Below are positions 40,702-46,763 of a stretch of DNA of 46,763 bases, piece by piece. The stretch lies in the NCBI GenBank assembly GCA_041741455.1, contig JBGSJZ010000083.1:1-46763 (forward strand). The letters run 5' to 3'. The stretch comes from CALESS01 sp041741455 (GTDB taxonomy: Bacteria; Chloroflexota; Anaerolineae; Anaerolineales; Anaerolineaceae). The stretch's first letter is position 1. Each line of letters opens with the position of its first letter. The notes under the pieces were generated by a model that ran no database searches, had not been told where the DNA came from, and saw only the letters and a list, made by a program, of their open reading frames with translations. A program made the translations under genes and the position numbers.

Positions 40702-41979
40702 ATGAAAACAATCATTCAGTCGGTCAAAGGCACGCGCGATTTTTACCCCGAGCAAATGGCCATCCGCAACTGGCTCTATGCAAAGATGCGCAAAGTATCC
40801 GAGCTGTTTGGTTATCAGGAATACGATGGCCCATTTATTGAGAAAATTGACCTGTATGCGGCAAAATCCGGCGAGGAATTGGTCAAGGAGCAGGCCTTTG
40901 TTTTTAGCGACCGGGGGGGAGACCTGATCACCCTGCGGCCGGAATTGACGCCCTCATTGGCGCGCATGGTGGCCGAGAAACAAGGCGAGCTGGTCTTTCC
41001 GCTGCGCTGGTGGTCATTTGGACCGTTCTGGCGCTACGAACGACCGCAAAAAGGCCGGTCGCGCGAATTCTTCCAGTGGAATATTGACCTGATCGGCGGC
41101 AATTCCCCGGAAGCCGATGCGGAATTAATTGCAATTTGCGCCCTCTTCTTCCAAGAAGCAGGGTTATCACCCCGCCAGGTGACGATCAAGGTGAATGACC
41201 GGCGCTTGATGGACGCCGCCCTGGCCGGGTTGGGTATCGGCAAAGAGCAACGCCCACTGGTGCTGGGATTGATCGACCGGCGGGATAAATTGCAGCCGGC
41301 CGCCTGGGAGGAATACGTCATCACCCAGGGACTGACGGAAGAACAACTAAACGGGTTGAAGGGCATCCTGGCGGATGGCGAATTATGGAAGACCAGCCCG
41401 GAACTGAGCCGGGTATTTGCCACCTTGCAAGGGATGGGGTTGCGGGAGTATGTGGTGTATGACGCAGGCACAATCCGGGGATTGTTGTACTATACCGGAA
41501 CCGTGTTTGAAGCGCAGGATTTGGATGGCGGCCGCGCCATCCTTGGTGGAGGCCGGTATGACAACCTGGTGGGAGATGTGGGTGGCGATCCGGTAGGCGG
41601 CGTGGGTTTTGCCATGGGTGACGTGATGATTGGGATTGTGCTGGAAAAGTACGGCTGTATTCCAGCGCTCAGCACTTATCCGGGACAGGTGCTGGTAACA
41701 GTGTTCGATGATGAGCGGCTGCCGCTGGCTTTTGAGATCGGCGCAGAATTACGCAAGGAAGGGCTGCGGGTGGCTGTTTATCCGGAGGCGGCCAAATTAC
41801 CAAAACAGTTCAAATATGCGGACAAAATCGGTGCCAGGCTGGCGATCGTGGTTGGACCGGATGAGCAGGCCAACGACCAGGTGACCATCAAGGATCTGGC
41901 CGGACGCAGCCAGCGCACCGTCAGCCGCAGCGGGATGGTGTGGGCGGTCCAAGAGCTTTTAAACCAGCCAGGGGATTGA
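40702..41979 (+). CDS. hisS: Histidyl-tRNA synthetase
   Basis: A 425-residue class II synthetase that charges tRNA-His. Motif 1 region KGTRDFYPEQ, motif 2 FGPFWRYERPQKGRSREFFQWNID, the histidine-binding IRGLLYYTGTVFEA and motif 3 VGGVGFAMGDVMIG are seen. A C-terminal anticodon-binding domain (QVLVTVFDDERLPLAFEIG onward) is present, which the regulatory paralogue HisZ lacks. Its base composition is more GC-rich than the first 20 kb. It stands alone; the gap to the divergent operon is 159 bases. A tRNA-His gene lies 4.3 kb downstream. Confidence 0.9.
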   Translation: MKTIIQSVKGTRDFYPEQMAIRNWLYAKMRKVSELFGYQEYDGPFIEKIDLYAAKSGEELVKEQAFVFSDRGGDLITLRPELTPSLARMVAEKQGELVFPLRWWSFGPFWRYERPQKGRSREFFQWNIDLIGGNSPEADAELIAICALFFQEAGLSPRQVTIKVNDRRLMDAALAGLGIGKEQRPLVLGLIDRRDKLQPAAWEEYVITQGLTEEQLNGLKGILADGELWKTSPELSRVFATLQGMGLREYVVYDAGTIRGLLYYTGTVFEAQDLDGGRAILGGGRYDNLVGDVGGDPVGGVGFAMGDVMIGIVLEKYGCIPALSTYPGQVLVTVFDDERLPLAFEIGAELRKEGLRVAVYPEAAKLPKQFKYADKIGARLAIVVGPDEQANDQVTIKDLAGRSQRTVSRSGMVWAVQELLNQPGD

Positions 41980-42030
41980 CAAAGAATCGCTTCAGGGCTA
42001 ATATCATATTCACAGGAGTGAATATGATAT
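41976..42030 (+). promoter_or_regulatory. arsR promoter with perfect 12-6-12 operator
   Basis: TTGACA 41976-41981 (over the hisS stop), 17 bases, TAATAT 41999-42004. ATATCATATTCA 42001-42012 and TGAATATGATAT 42019-42030 form a perfect inverted repeat around CAGGAG. The operator covers the -10, the ribosome binding site (GGAG 42015-42018) and part of the start codon (ATG 42029). ArsR/SmtB operators are AT-rich palindromes of this type. Confidence 0.8.
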
Positions 42031-42397
42031 GTTGAATTCCAAAATTGACATTAACCTGGATATGCAGCAGGCTAATTTCTTTAAGATCTTAACGCATCCT
42101 GCCAGACTGGCAATTCTTGGGATCTTAAGAGAAGGGGAGCATTGCGTCTGCCACATGGAGGCCTATCTGGGATTCCGGCAATCTTATATTTCCCAACAAC
42201 TGGCTGTTTTGCGCGAGTCTGGCTTCGTTGTGGATCGGCGCGAGGGCTGGAACATTTTTTACCGGGTGACAGACACCCGGATTTTTGAGGTGTTGGATGC
42301 TGCCCGGCGCATCACCGGCCAGCCCTCCTTTGAGGCTCAGCAGTTGGCTGTGGCCTGCACCTGTCCTCACTGCAGTCTCAAGCCAAATCCTTCCTGA
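42029..42397 (+). CDS. ArsR/SmtB-type metal-sensing repressor
   Basis: A 122-residue winged helix protein. The recognition helix is in RQSYISQQLAVLRESGFV. The CVC motif (EGEHCVCHME, Cys39 and Cys41) is that of ArsR/CadC sensors of soft metals or arsenite. A further Cys group at the C-terminus (ACTCPHC, Cys110, Cys112, Cys115) could complete the site. The inducer cannot be named. It leads the FmdE-TauE-thioredoxin genes and most likely controls them from the operator before it. Confidence 0.85.
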   Translation: MLNSKIDINLDMQQANFFKILTHPARLAILGILREGEHCVCHMEAYLGFRQSYISQQLAVLRESGFVVDRREGWNIFYRVTDTRIFEVLDAARRITGQPSFEAQQLAVACTCPHCSLKPNPS

Positions 42398-42464
42398 TCT
42401 CTTTTTGCCTAAAGACATTCAAATAAATGTAAACGATAAAAACCCCAAGTAATGGAGAGTAAAA

Positions 42465-43067
42465 ATGGACAACAAAGAAGTTTTGCTGAAAGCACTCGAG
42501 TTTCATGGCCATCGTTGTTGGGCTAGTGTGGCCGGTGTGCGGGTTGGGCGAACCGCCCTGGATATCCTGGGAGTCAAACGCTCCGGGGGCACGCAGTTGT
42601 TTGGAATCGTTGAAATCGGTGAGGAGCATGGCGGAATGTGTTTTGGAGATGGCATTCAATATGCCACGGGTTGCACTTATGGTAAGGGTAATATCCGAAA
42701 AAACCCCATCGGAAAACTTGGGTTTACCTTGATCGAAAAAGATACCAACCGGGCGGTGCGGGTGGTTTTCACCAGTTTTCTGCAAAAGCGGATCGCAGCA
42801 TCTGCGTTCATGCAGAAACGGGCCGCCGGGATTTCTGCGGATGAGATTCCGATGGAAGAGCAAAATGAAGTCGTGGATATGGTCTGGAACGAGCCTGCAG
42901 AAAATGTCTTGAAGATTGGCGAAGTGTTTGAATACCCCGGTCAATTTTTGCCGGAGGTGATGGGATTCCGCCCCTGCGACCGGTGTGGGGAATTGACGGC
43001 CCTGGCCTACCTGCGAGTGGATGGCAGCCAGCATGTTTGTATCCCATGCTCGGGCTATGACCGCTAA
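42465..43067 (+). CDS. FmdE family protein (formylmethanofuran dehydrogenase subunit E-like)
   Basis: A 200-residue FmdE domain protein with the N-terminal motif FHGHRC (His14, His16, Cys18) and GCTYGKGN for metal binding. A C-terminal zinc-finger-like CDRC...CIPC (Cys171, Cys174, Cys192, Cys195) follows. Despite the name, bacterial FmdE proteins are not methanogenesis enzymes; their role is unknown, with links to molybdenum or tungsten and metal handling suggested. GGAG lies 8 bases before the ATG. It follows arsR by 67 bases and is 3 bases from the exporter gene, so it is in the ArsR unit. Confidence 0.82.
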   Translation: MDNKEVLLKALEFHGHRCWASVAGVRVGRTALDILGVKRSGGTQLFGIVEIGEEHGGMCFGDGIQYATGCTYGKGNIRKNPIGKLGFTLIEKDTNRAVRVVFTSFLQKRIAASAFMQKRAAGISADEIPMEEQNEVVDMVWNEPAENVLKIGEVFEYPGQFLPEVMGFRPCDRCGELTALAYLRVDGSQHVCIPCSGYDR

Positions 43068-43070
43068 AAA

Positions 43071-43826
43071 ATGACTGTACCATTTTTTATTGTCAGTGCG
43101 GTGCTGGTTTTCGTCTTTTCTGGCCTGCTTGCGATGGCCGGGTTAGGCGCAGCGTTCCTGTTTGTGCCGTTGTTTTACTACATGGGCTTGCCGCTCTCAG
43201 AAGCGACCCCGGCGGCCTTATTACTTAACGTGGTCAGCCTGTTGTTTGCGACGATTAATTACTGGCGGGGCAAATTGATCCACTGGCGGGTGGGTGTGCC
43301 CGTGTTGATTGCGGCGGTTATTTTGTCGCCGTTGGGCGCCCGGCTGACGGCTCTTGTCAATAAGACCGTCCTGTTAGCCATGTTTGCTGCCTTCCTGCTG
43401 TTTGCCGGGTTTATGATGCTTTTCTATCAGGCAAAAAAGAGAGCCCAACCGCTCAACCGGCCGGCCGAACTGGCTGCCGGAGCCGGGGTGGGCAGCCTGG
43501 CTGGATTTCTGGGCGGTTTGTTGGGTGTTGGGGGCGGCAACTACATCCTGCCGGTGCTGAATTGGCTGGGATTGGATGCCAAAATGGCGGCCGGCACCAC
43601 CGCCCTGGTGGTTGTCTTTTCTTCCCTGAGCGGATTCCTGGGGCATGCCACCCTGGGCGGATTGGATCCGGTCTTTCTACTGGTCATGGCGATCATGGCC
43701 GGAGCAGGTTCCATCCTGGGTTCGCAATTAATGAAAACCAGGGTGTCAAATGCGCAATTAAAGAAAATTATCGGTGTTTTGCTCTGGCTGATTGCAGCCA
43801 AGATGATTTTTGATTTACTCAAATAA
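43071..43826 (+). CDS. TauE/SafE-family membrane permease
   Basis: A 251-residue membrane protein with about eight hydrophobic segments, starting IVSAVLVFVFSGLLAMAGLGAAFLFVPL. The family repeat GVGSLAGFLGGLLGVGGGNYILPVL is found near residue 140. Members export sulfite, sulfoacetate or other small sulfur anions, so a sulfur or thiol link is possible. The start is only 3 bases after the FmdE stop, with translational coupling likely. The substrate is not predictable. Confidence 0.85.
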   Translation: MTVPFFIVSAVLVFVFSGLLAMAGLGAAFLFVPLFYYMGLPLSEATPAALLLNVVSLLFATINYWRGKLIHWRVGVPVLIAAVILSPLGARLTALVNKTVLLAMFAAFLLFAGFMMLFYQAKKRAQPLNRPAELAAGAGVGSLAGFLGGLLGVGGGNYILPVLNWLGLDAKMAAGTTALVVVFSSLSGFLGHATLGGLDPVFLLVMAIMAGAGSILGSQLMKTRVSNAQLKKIIGVLLWLIAAKMIFDLLK

Positions 43827-43837
43827 AGGAGACGAAT

Positions 43838-44004
43838 ATGGATCGCAATAACGAATTCTCCTCCAGGAAATCAAATTGACTCCAGGCCGTCCCCACGATT
43901 TCAACACCCAGATCTGCGAAGAATGCGGTGAAGTCGTCGTAGAGCGTTATGTACGGATAAAAAACGGCAAAAAAGTTTGCATGCCTTGCGCAGAGAAATA
44001 TTGA
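43838..44004 (+). pseudogene. FmdE zinc-finger remnant or mini-ORF pair
   Basis: ATG 43838 with a strong AAGGAG opens only a 13-codon frame ending in TGA (43877-43879). In another frame, open from 43852 to the TGA at 44002-44004, the sequence reads QEIKLTPGRPHDF and then ICEECGEVVVERYV...VCMPCAEKY, matching the C-terminal CxxC...CxxC finger of the FmdE protein at 42465 (PCDRCGEL...VCIPC). One single-base frameshift would join the two into about 55 residues. Alternatively TTG 43876, with AGGA 7 bases upstream, gives a 42-residue zinc-finger peptide. The long N-terminal FmdE domain is absent. Confidence 0.6.
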
Positions 44005-44094
44005 TTTGGTAGTTAGTGGAAGGCTGATTGATTGCCATCTGGTAGGAGATGATTGCGTGCTAATCAATCCTATTAACCTGACCGAGATAATAGA

Positions 44095-44556
44095 ATGACA
44101 GAAAATAGCAGGAACCTTGATTCAAAAAATAAGAAATATTTACCCAGCCTGATCATTTTACTTGGGATCGCTGCTTTGGCAGCCGCTATCATCTTGTTCA
44201 AGAACCAGCCCGTGGAAACCATTGCTCCAGCAGCTGAAAGCCTGGAGGAGCGGTTTGACAGCTACCTGGAAGCGGGGAAACCAGTCTTTGCTTTTTTCCA
44301 TTCCACCAACTGCCAATCCTGTATTGATATGATGAAAATTGTGGCAGAGGTTTACCCAGAGTTTGCTGGAACGGTGGAGATCGTGGACGTGGATGTGTAC
44401 GATGCCCGCAACGAGAATCTGCTGCGCCGGGCTGGCATCCGCTCCATCCCGACCTTGATCTTTTTCAATCGCCAGGGCCAGGGCTACGTTTCCATCGGCG
44501 TAATGGAGGCGGGCCAACTGCGCCAAGAGCTGGCCACAATCAAGGAAAGCAAATAA
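44095..44556 (+). CDS. Membrane-anchored thioredoxin-like protein
   Basis: A 153-residue thioredoxin-fold protein with an N-terminal membrane anchor (about 16-35: LPSLIILLGIAALAAAIILF) and a domain on the outer side. The active site is FFHSTNCQSCIDM (Cys73, Cys76), and the cis-Pro loop is IRSIPTLIFF. It ends 2 bases before ccdA, whose product supplies electrons to such proteins. It is closely similar in pattern to the UGA-containing protein at 3211. Confidence 0.9.
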   Translation: MTENSRNLDSKNKKYLPSLIILLGIAALAAAIILFKNQPVETIAPAAESLEERFDSYLEAGKPVFAFFHSTNCQSCIDMMKIVAEVYPEFAGTVEIVDVDVYDARNENLLRRAGIRSIPTLIFFNRQGQGYVSIGVMEAGQLRQELATIKESK

Positions 44557-44558
44557 CA

Positions 44559-45236
44559 ATGGAAATTAATCCCACTTACCTCCAACCTACTTCGATCCTT
44601 GGCTACTTGCTGGTCTTCCTGGGTGGGATTGTCACATCGATTGGCCCCTGCAATGTGGCCATGATCCCACTAATAATTGGCTTTATCGGCGGATCCCACG
44701 ATCTCTCCCGGAGGAAATCCTTCAGCATCTCATTGGTTTTTACCCTGGGCCTGGCCATTACGTTTATGCTGTTGGGGATTATCGCCTCGCTGGTGGGTGG
44801 GCTGATCGGCGGCAGCACCCGGCTTTGGTATTACCTGGTGGCGGCTGTCTGCCTGGTCATCGGCTTGCAGATGCTGGGCATCATTCACATTGAAATGCCC
44901 GCGTGGTTTGGCGGTTTGCGTGAGAAAGTTCGCACCCGGGGGCTGTTCGGAGCCTTGTTACTCGGACTGGTTTCCGGCCTGGTTTCCTCGCAATGCGCCA
45001 CCCCGGTGTTGGCGGCCATTTTGACGTATGTGATGGCCCAAAAAACCGGGATGGTGTACGGAGCTGTCCTTTTATTCATCTATGCTTTGGGCCGGGGTGT
45101 GCCCATCTTGCTGGCGGGTACCTTCACCGGTGTTTTGAAAACTTTTCGCAATTTGGGAAAATGGGCTGGCTGGTTTGAGAAAGCAAGCGGCGGTATCATC
45201 ATCCTGGTCGGCTTTTACTTCCTGTGGATCGCATGA
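44559..45236 (+). CDS. ccdA: CcdA-family transmembrane disulfide reductase
   Basis: A 225-residue CcdA/DsbD-beta-type protein that moves electrons from cytoplasmic thioredoxin to outer-face thiol proteins. Cys of the membrane pair are in TSIGPCNVAM and SSQCATPVL. About six hydrophobic segments follow, and the C-terminus is FYFLWIA. It lies between two thioredoxin-like genes and overlaps the next gene by 4 bases (ATGA), as expected for a transfer chain. Confidence 0.9.
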   Translation: MEINPTYLQPTSILGYLLVFLGGIVTSIGPCNVAMIPLIIGFIGGSHDLSRRKSFSISLVFTLGLAITFMLLGIIASLVGGLIGGSTRLWYYLVAAVCLVIGLQMLGIIHIEMPAWFGGLREKVRTRGLFGALLLGLVSGLVSSQCATPVLAAILTYVMAQKTGMVYGAVLLFIYALGRGVPILLAGTFTGVLKTFRNLGKWAGWFEKASGGIIILVGFYFLWIA

Positions 45237-45685
45237 GACCCGCTTCGAGCATGAATCAGCAAAAACGCCAGGTGCTTGGCCTGCTGCTCTTCATTCTGGT
45301 CTTAACGGGCATGCTGGGGTTTAAGGTCTATGATGAAGGCTGGCTGCTGCCGCGCACACCACTGGCTTTGCCCGAGCAACCCGTCCTGCTGTTTTTCAAC
45401 CGGCACAAAGGCTGCGAGTGTGTTTTGCTGGTGTATCGCTCGGCGGACAAACAAATCCAGGATTGGCCGGAGAGTAACCGCAAGGCCATACCGATCCTGC
45501 GCATTGACCTGGACCGCCGCCCGGATCTGGGAACGCAATTTGGCATTTACCGGGTGCCGGCCATGCTCCTCTTGGACGCGGATGGCCGTGAGCTTTACCG
45601 CCAGGAGGAAAGCATTTCGGATACACTCCCGTTGGATTTGCGGGTTTTTGAAACCAAGATTTTGGAGGCGCTGGATGGACAGTGA
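45233..45685 (+). CDS. Membrane-anchored thioredoxin-like protein with C-x-C site
   Basis: A 150-residue thioredoxin-like protein with a membrane anchor (about 14-30: VLGLLLFILVLTGMLGF). The active-site region is FFNRHKGCECVLL, giving Cys61 and Cys63 as C-x-C. Aligned with FFHSTNCQSC of the protein at 44095, the first Cys is replaced by Gly and the new one moved one place. The cis-Pro loop is YRVPAMLLLD. The start ATG 45233 overlaps the ccdA stop; ATG 45251 is possible. It is likely an outer-face redox protein fed by CcdA. Confidence 0.72.
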   Translation: MRPASSMNQQKRQVLGLLLFILVLTGMLGFKVYDEGWLLPRTPLALPEQPVLLFFNRHKGCECVLLVYRSADKQIQDWPESNRKAIPILRIDLDRRPDLGTQFGIYRVPAMLLLDADGRELYRQEESISDTLPLDLRVFETKILEALDGQ

Positions 45686-46253
45686 ACAGGATTGGTTGTT
45701 TGACCTGCCGGTTGGTCTGGAAGCTGCCCGCAATCTGGGTAAAGCCGTCTTCGTGCAATTCCACCGGGATGAATGCGCCGGCTGCCAAAAAATGTACGCA
45801 TCGACCTACCCGGATGCGGATGTCCAGCAGGAATTGTTCCGCTGGTTTGTGCCGGTGCGCCAGGATATCTTGAAAAACCGCCAGGTTCGTTCCACCTATG
45901 CTGCCTACTGGACGCCGTCTTTTTACTTCCTGGACTACCGTGGGAAACTGTTTTATTCATTCAACGGGTATCTCGGTCCCGAGGATTTTCGCATCATGCT
46001 GCGCCTGGGCAAAGCTGCCCTGGAATTGCCGCGCGGTCACTATTTGCAAATCATCGACCTGATGGATGATGGTTTGCGTAAATTTCCGGCCAACCCGCGC
46101 TCGGCAAGCATGCTCTTCAGCCGCGGCATGGCAGAGTATTTGCTCGGCAGGGAGAAAAGTGCTTTCCGAGGTGCGATGGGCGAGATTATCAAGGAATACC
46201 CGAATAGCCCCGAGGCACGCATGTGGCCCTGGATGGATGATCCAGGGGCTTAA
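45675..46253 (+). CDS. Cytoplasmic thioredoxin-like protein with helical tail
   Basis: A 192-residue protein without signal or anchor. The thioredoxin site is FHRDECAGCQKM (Cys34, Cys37), with TPSFYFLDYRG as cis-Pro loop. After about residue 105 comes a helical part (YLQIIDLMDDGLRKFPANPRSASMLFSRGMAEYLLGREKSA) similar in style to TPR units. ATG 45675 follows GGAGG by 7 bases and overlaps the end of the previous gene by 11. It may be the cytoplasmic electron donor to CcdA. Confidence 0.8.
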   Translation: MDSEQDWLFDLPVGLEAARNLGKAVFVQFHRDECAGCQKMYASTYPDADVQQELFRWFVPVRQDILKNRQVRSTYAAYWTPSFYFLDYRGKLFYSFNGYLGPEDFRIMLRLGKAALELPRGHYLQIIDLMDDGLRKFPANPRSASMLFSRGMAEYLLGREKSAFRGAMGEIIKEYPNSPEARMWPWMDDPGA

Positions 46254-46313
46254 AAAATTCCGGACACGCTTGCCTAAATTGATCAGGCTGTGATAAAATC
46301 ACATCCGCAATAT

Positions 46314-46386
46314 GGTGGGCGTAGCTCAATGGCAGAGTGCTTGACTGTGGATCAAGATGTTGTGGGTTCGACCCCCATCGCCCACC
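46314..46386 (+). tRNA. tRNA-His (anticodon GTG)
   Basis: A full cloverleaf is seen. The acceptor stem GTGGGCG / CGCCCAC has the extra 5' G (46314) typical for tRNA-His, opposite C (46386). The D stem is GCTC/GAGT, the anticodon stem CTTGA/TCAAG with loop CTGTGGA (anticodon GTG), and the T stem GTGGG/CCCAT with loop TTCGACC. CCA is not encoded. Confidence 0.95.
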
Positions 46387-46389
46387 CTT

Positions 46390-46415
46390 AAAAACCGTCC
46401 GAAAGGGCGGTTTTT
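46390..46415 (+). terminator. Rho-independent terminator after tRNA-His
   Basis: AAAAACCGTCC 46390-46400 pairs with GGGCGGTTTTT 46405-46415 around GAAA; one T-G pair lies in the stem. Confidence 0.88.
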
Positions 46416-46424
46416 ACTTCATCA

Positions 46425-46550
46425 AGAGTTGCCCCCATTATGAGTGTGGTATGACTTCGACCACGAACGCCCTCCAGAAACAAAACCACTCGCAAGGGTG
46501 GTTTTGCGATTCTGAAGCAGAGTTGCACCCATTTAGGGTGTATACGGGTT
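46425..46550 (+). repeat. Imperfect direct repeat flanking a second hairpin
   Basis: AGAGTTGCCCCCATTA at 46425-46440 recurs as AGAGTTGCACCCATTT at 46519-46534, each copy following a hairpin of the A-C-C/G-G-T kind. The rest of the copies (to about 46457 and 46550) are only loosely alike. This looks like a local duplication of the tRNA 3' flank, or a remnant of insertion there. Confidence 0.4.
46481..46506 (+). terminator. Second terminator-like hairpin
   Basis: CAAAACCAC 46481-46489 pairs with GTGGTTTTG 46498-46506 around an 8-base loop. It resembles the first terminator in content but has only a short T-run. Confidence 0.55.
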
Positions 46551-46565
46551 AGTCTCCCTTATTTG

Positions 46566-46763
46566 ATGTTTATTCATCCTGAGCGAAGCGAAGGATCTCT
46601 TGTTCTTTTCAGATACTTCCCTACGGGACACGTTTTGTCAAGTGCAGAAATTAAGGAAAGGCGCGTTGAAACAGAGGAAAGGCTAGAAACTTTCCAGAGA
46701 ACCGTAATGGATGAGAGACCAAATCTTATCAAATTGCAGCCAACAGATCGCTCAAACAAAAAG
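46566..46763 (+). other. Open frame running off the window end, not recognised
   Basis: From ATG 46566 the frame stays open for 66 codons to the edge. The first residues are repeat-derived (HPERSEGS); the later part is rich in Glu, Arg and Lys (SAEIKERRVETEERLETF) and could be the start of a helical protein. No ribosome binding site is seen. It may be chance. Confidence 0.2.
46572..46599. repeat. Short dispersed repeat (CCTGAGCGAAGCGAAGG type)
   Basis: The core CCTGAGCGAAGCGAAGGATC with the inverted ends ATCCT/AGGAT matches a short interspersed sequence common in Chloroflexota and other genomes. In one frame it translates as HPERSEGS. I recall it as a repeat; no copy elsewhere in this window was found. 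Confidence 0.5.

Noticed and set aside
40702..41979. HisZ (ATP phosphoribosyltransferase regulatory subunit)
   Set aside because: The anticodon-binding C-terminal domain and histidyl motifs are present, and no other his genes are nearby.
43877..43879. TGA of the 13-codon mini-ORF as another selenocysteine codon
   Set aside because: Readthrough leads to an unrelated short frame; the zinc-finger segment is in a different frame.
45330..45674. N-terminal extension of the cytoplasmic thioredoxin-like protein
   Set aside because: The frame is open but runs through the CxC protein gene, has low-complexity basic content, and ATG 45675 has a good GGAGG site.
1..46763. CRISPR arrays, prophage genes or toxin-antitoxin pairs
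   Set aside because: No regularly spaced repeats, phage structural genes or paired small toxin/antitoxin frames were seen on reading the window.

Overview
The window looks like a chromosomal segment of an anaerobic, fermentative or syntrophic bacterium, most likely of the Chloroflexota (Anaerolineae-like). This is inferred from the gene mix: a SUF-only Fe-S system with SufU and SufR, a group-3 type NAD(P)-linked [NiFe] hydrogenase with a full Hyp set, FmdE-like proteins and several DRTGG/CBS regulators. The taxonomy is an inference and no database was searched.

Layout. 1-0.5 kb: 3' part of an IS982-like transposase. 0.6-3 kb: a PHB-depolymerase-like esterase, a histidine phosphatase and a convergent rhamnulose-1-phosphate aldolase. 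3.2-6.8 kb: a copper block consisting of a thioredoxin-like lipoprotein whose CxxC first cysteine is an in-frame UGA (a probable selenoprotein), then CsoR, CopZ and CopA. 7-12.7 kb: housekeeping and accessory genes (RpiB, an alpha-oxoamine synthase, DegV, a HAD-like protein, CorA, an SCP2 protein). 12.7-19.9 kb: sufT-sufR divergent from sufC-sufB-sufD-(unknown 96 aa)-sufS-sufU-Rieske, with a shared palindromic operator. 19.9-21.4 kb: a PIG-L deacetylase and a methyltransferase with their own promoter.

21.4-40.5 kb, all on the minus strand: the dominant system. In transcription order it reads DRTGG, CBS-HATPase, DRTGG, PHP, NuoE, HATPase, [2Fe-2S] ferredoxin, NuoF with 2x[4Fe-4S], second NuoE, second NuoF, NuoG-like, hydrogenase small subunit, large subunit, maturation protease, a cNMP-binding protein, then hypA-B-F-C-D-E. 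The upper half resembles the NuoE/NuoF/ferredoxin/HATPase/DRTGG/PHP set that usually accompanies electron-bifurcating [FeFe] hydrogenases, but the catalytic unit is [NiFe], and a second NuoEF pair has been added. Two 18-bp Rex-like boxes, one before the first gene and one before the proximal nuoE, suggest NADH/NAD+ control.

40.7-46.4 kb, plus strand: histidyl-tRNA synthetase, then an ArsR-led cluster (ArsR, FmdE-like protein, TauE/SafE exporter, an FmdE zinc-finger remnant, membrane thioredoxin, CcdA, a CxC thioredoxin-like protein and a cytoplasmic thioredoxin-like protein). It starts at a perfect 12-6-12 operator that covers the ribosome binding site, and it ends before tRNA-His and a terminator. 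The gene content suggests metal- or sulfur-responsive thiol redox at the membrane. The last 350 bases hold terminator-like hairpins and short repeats.
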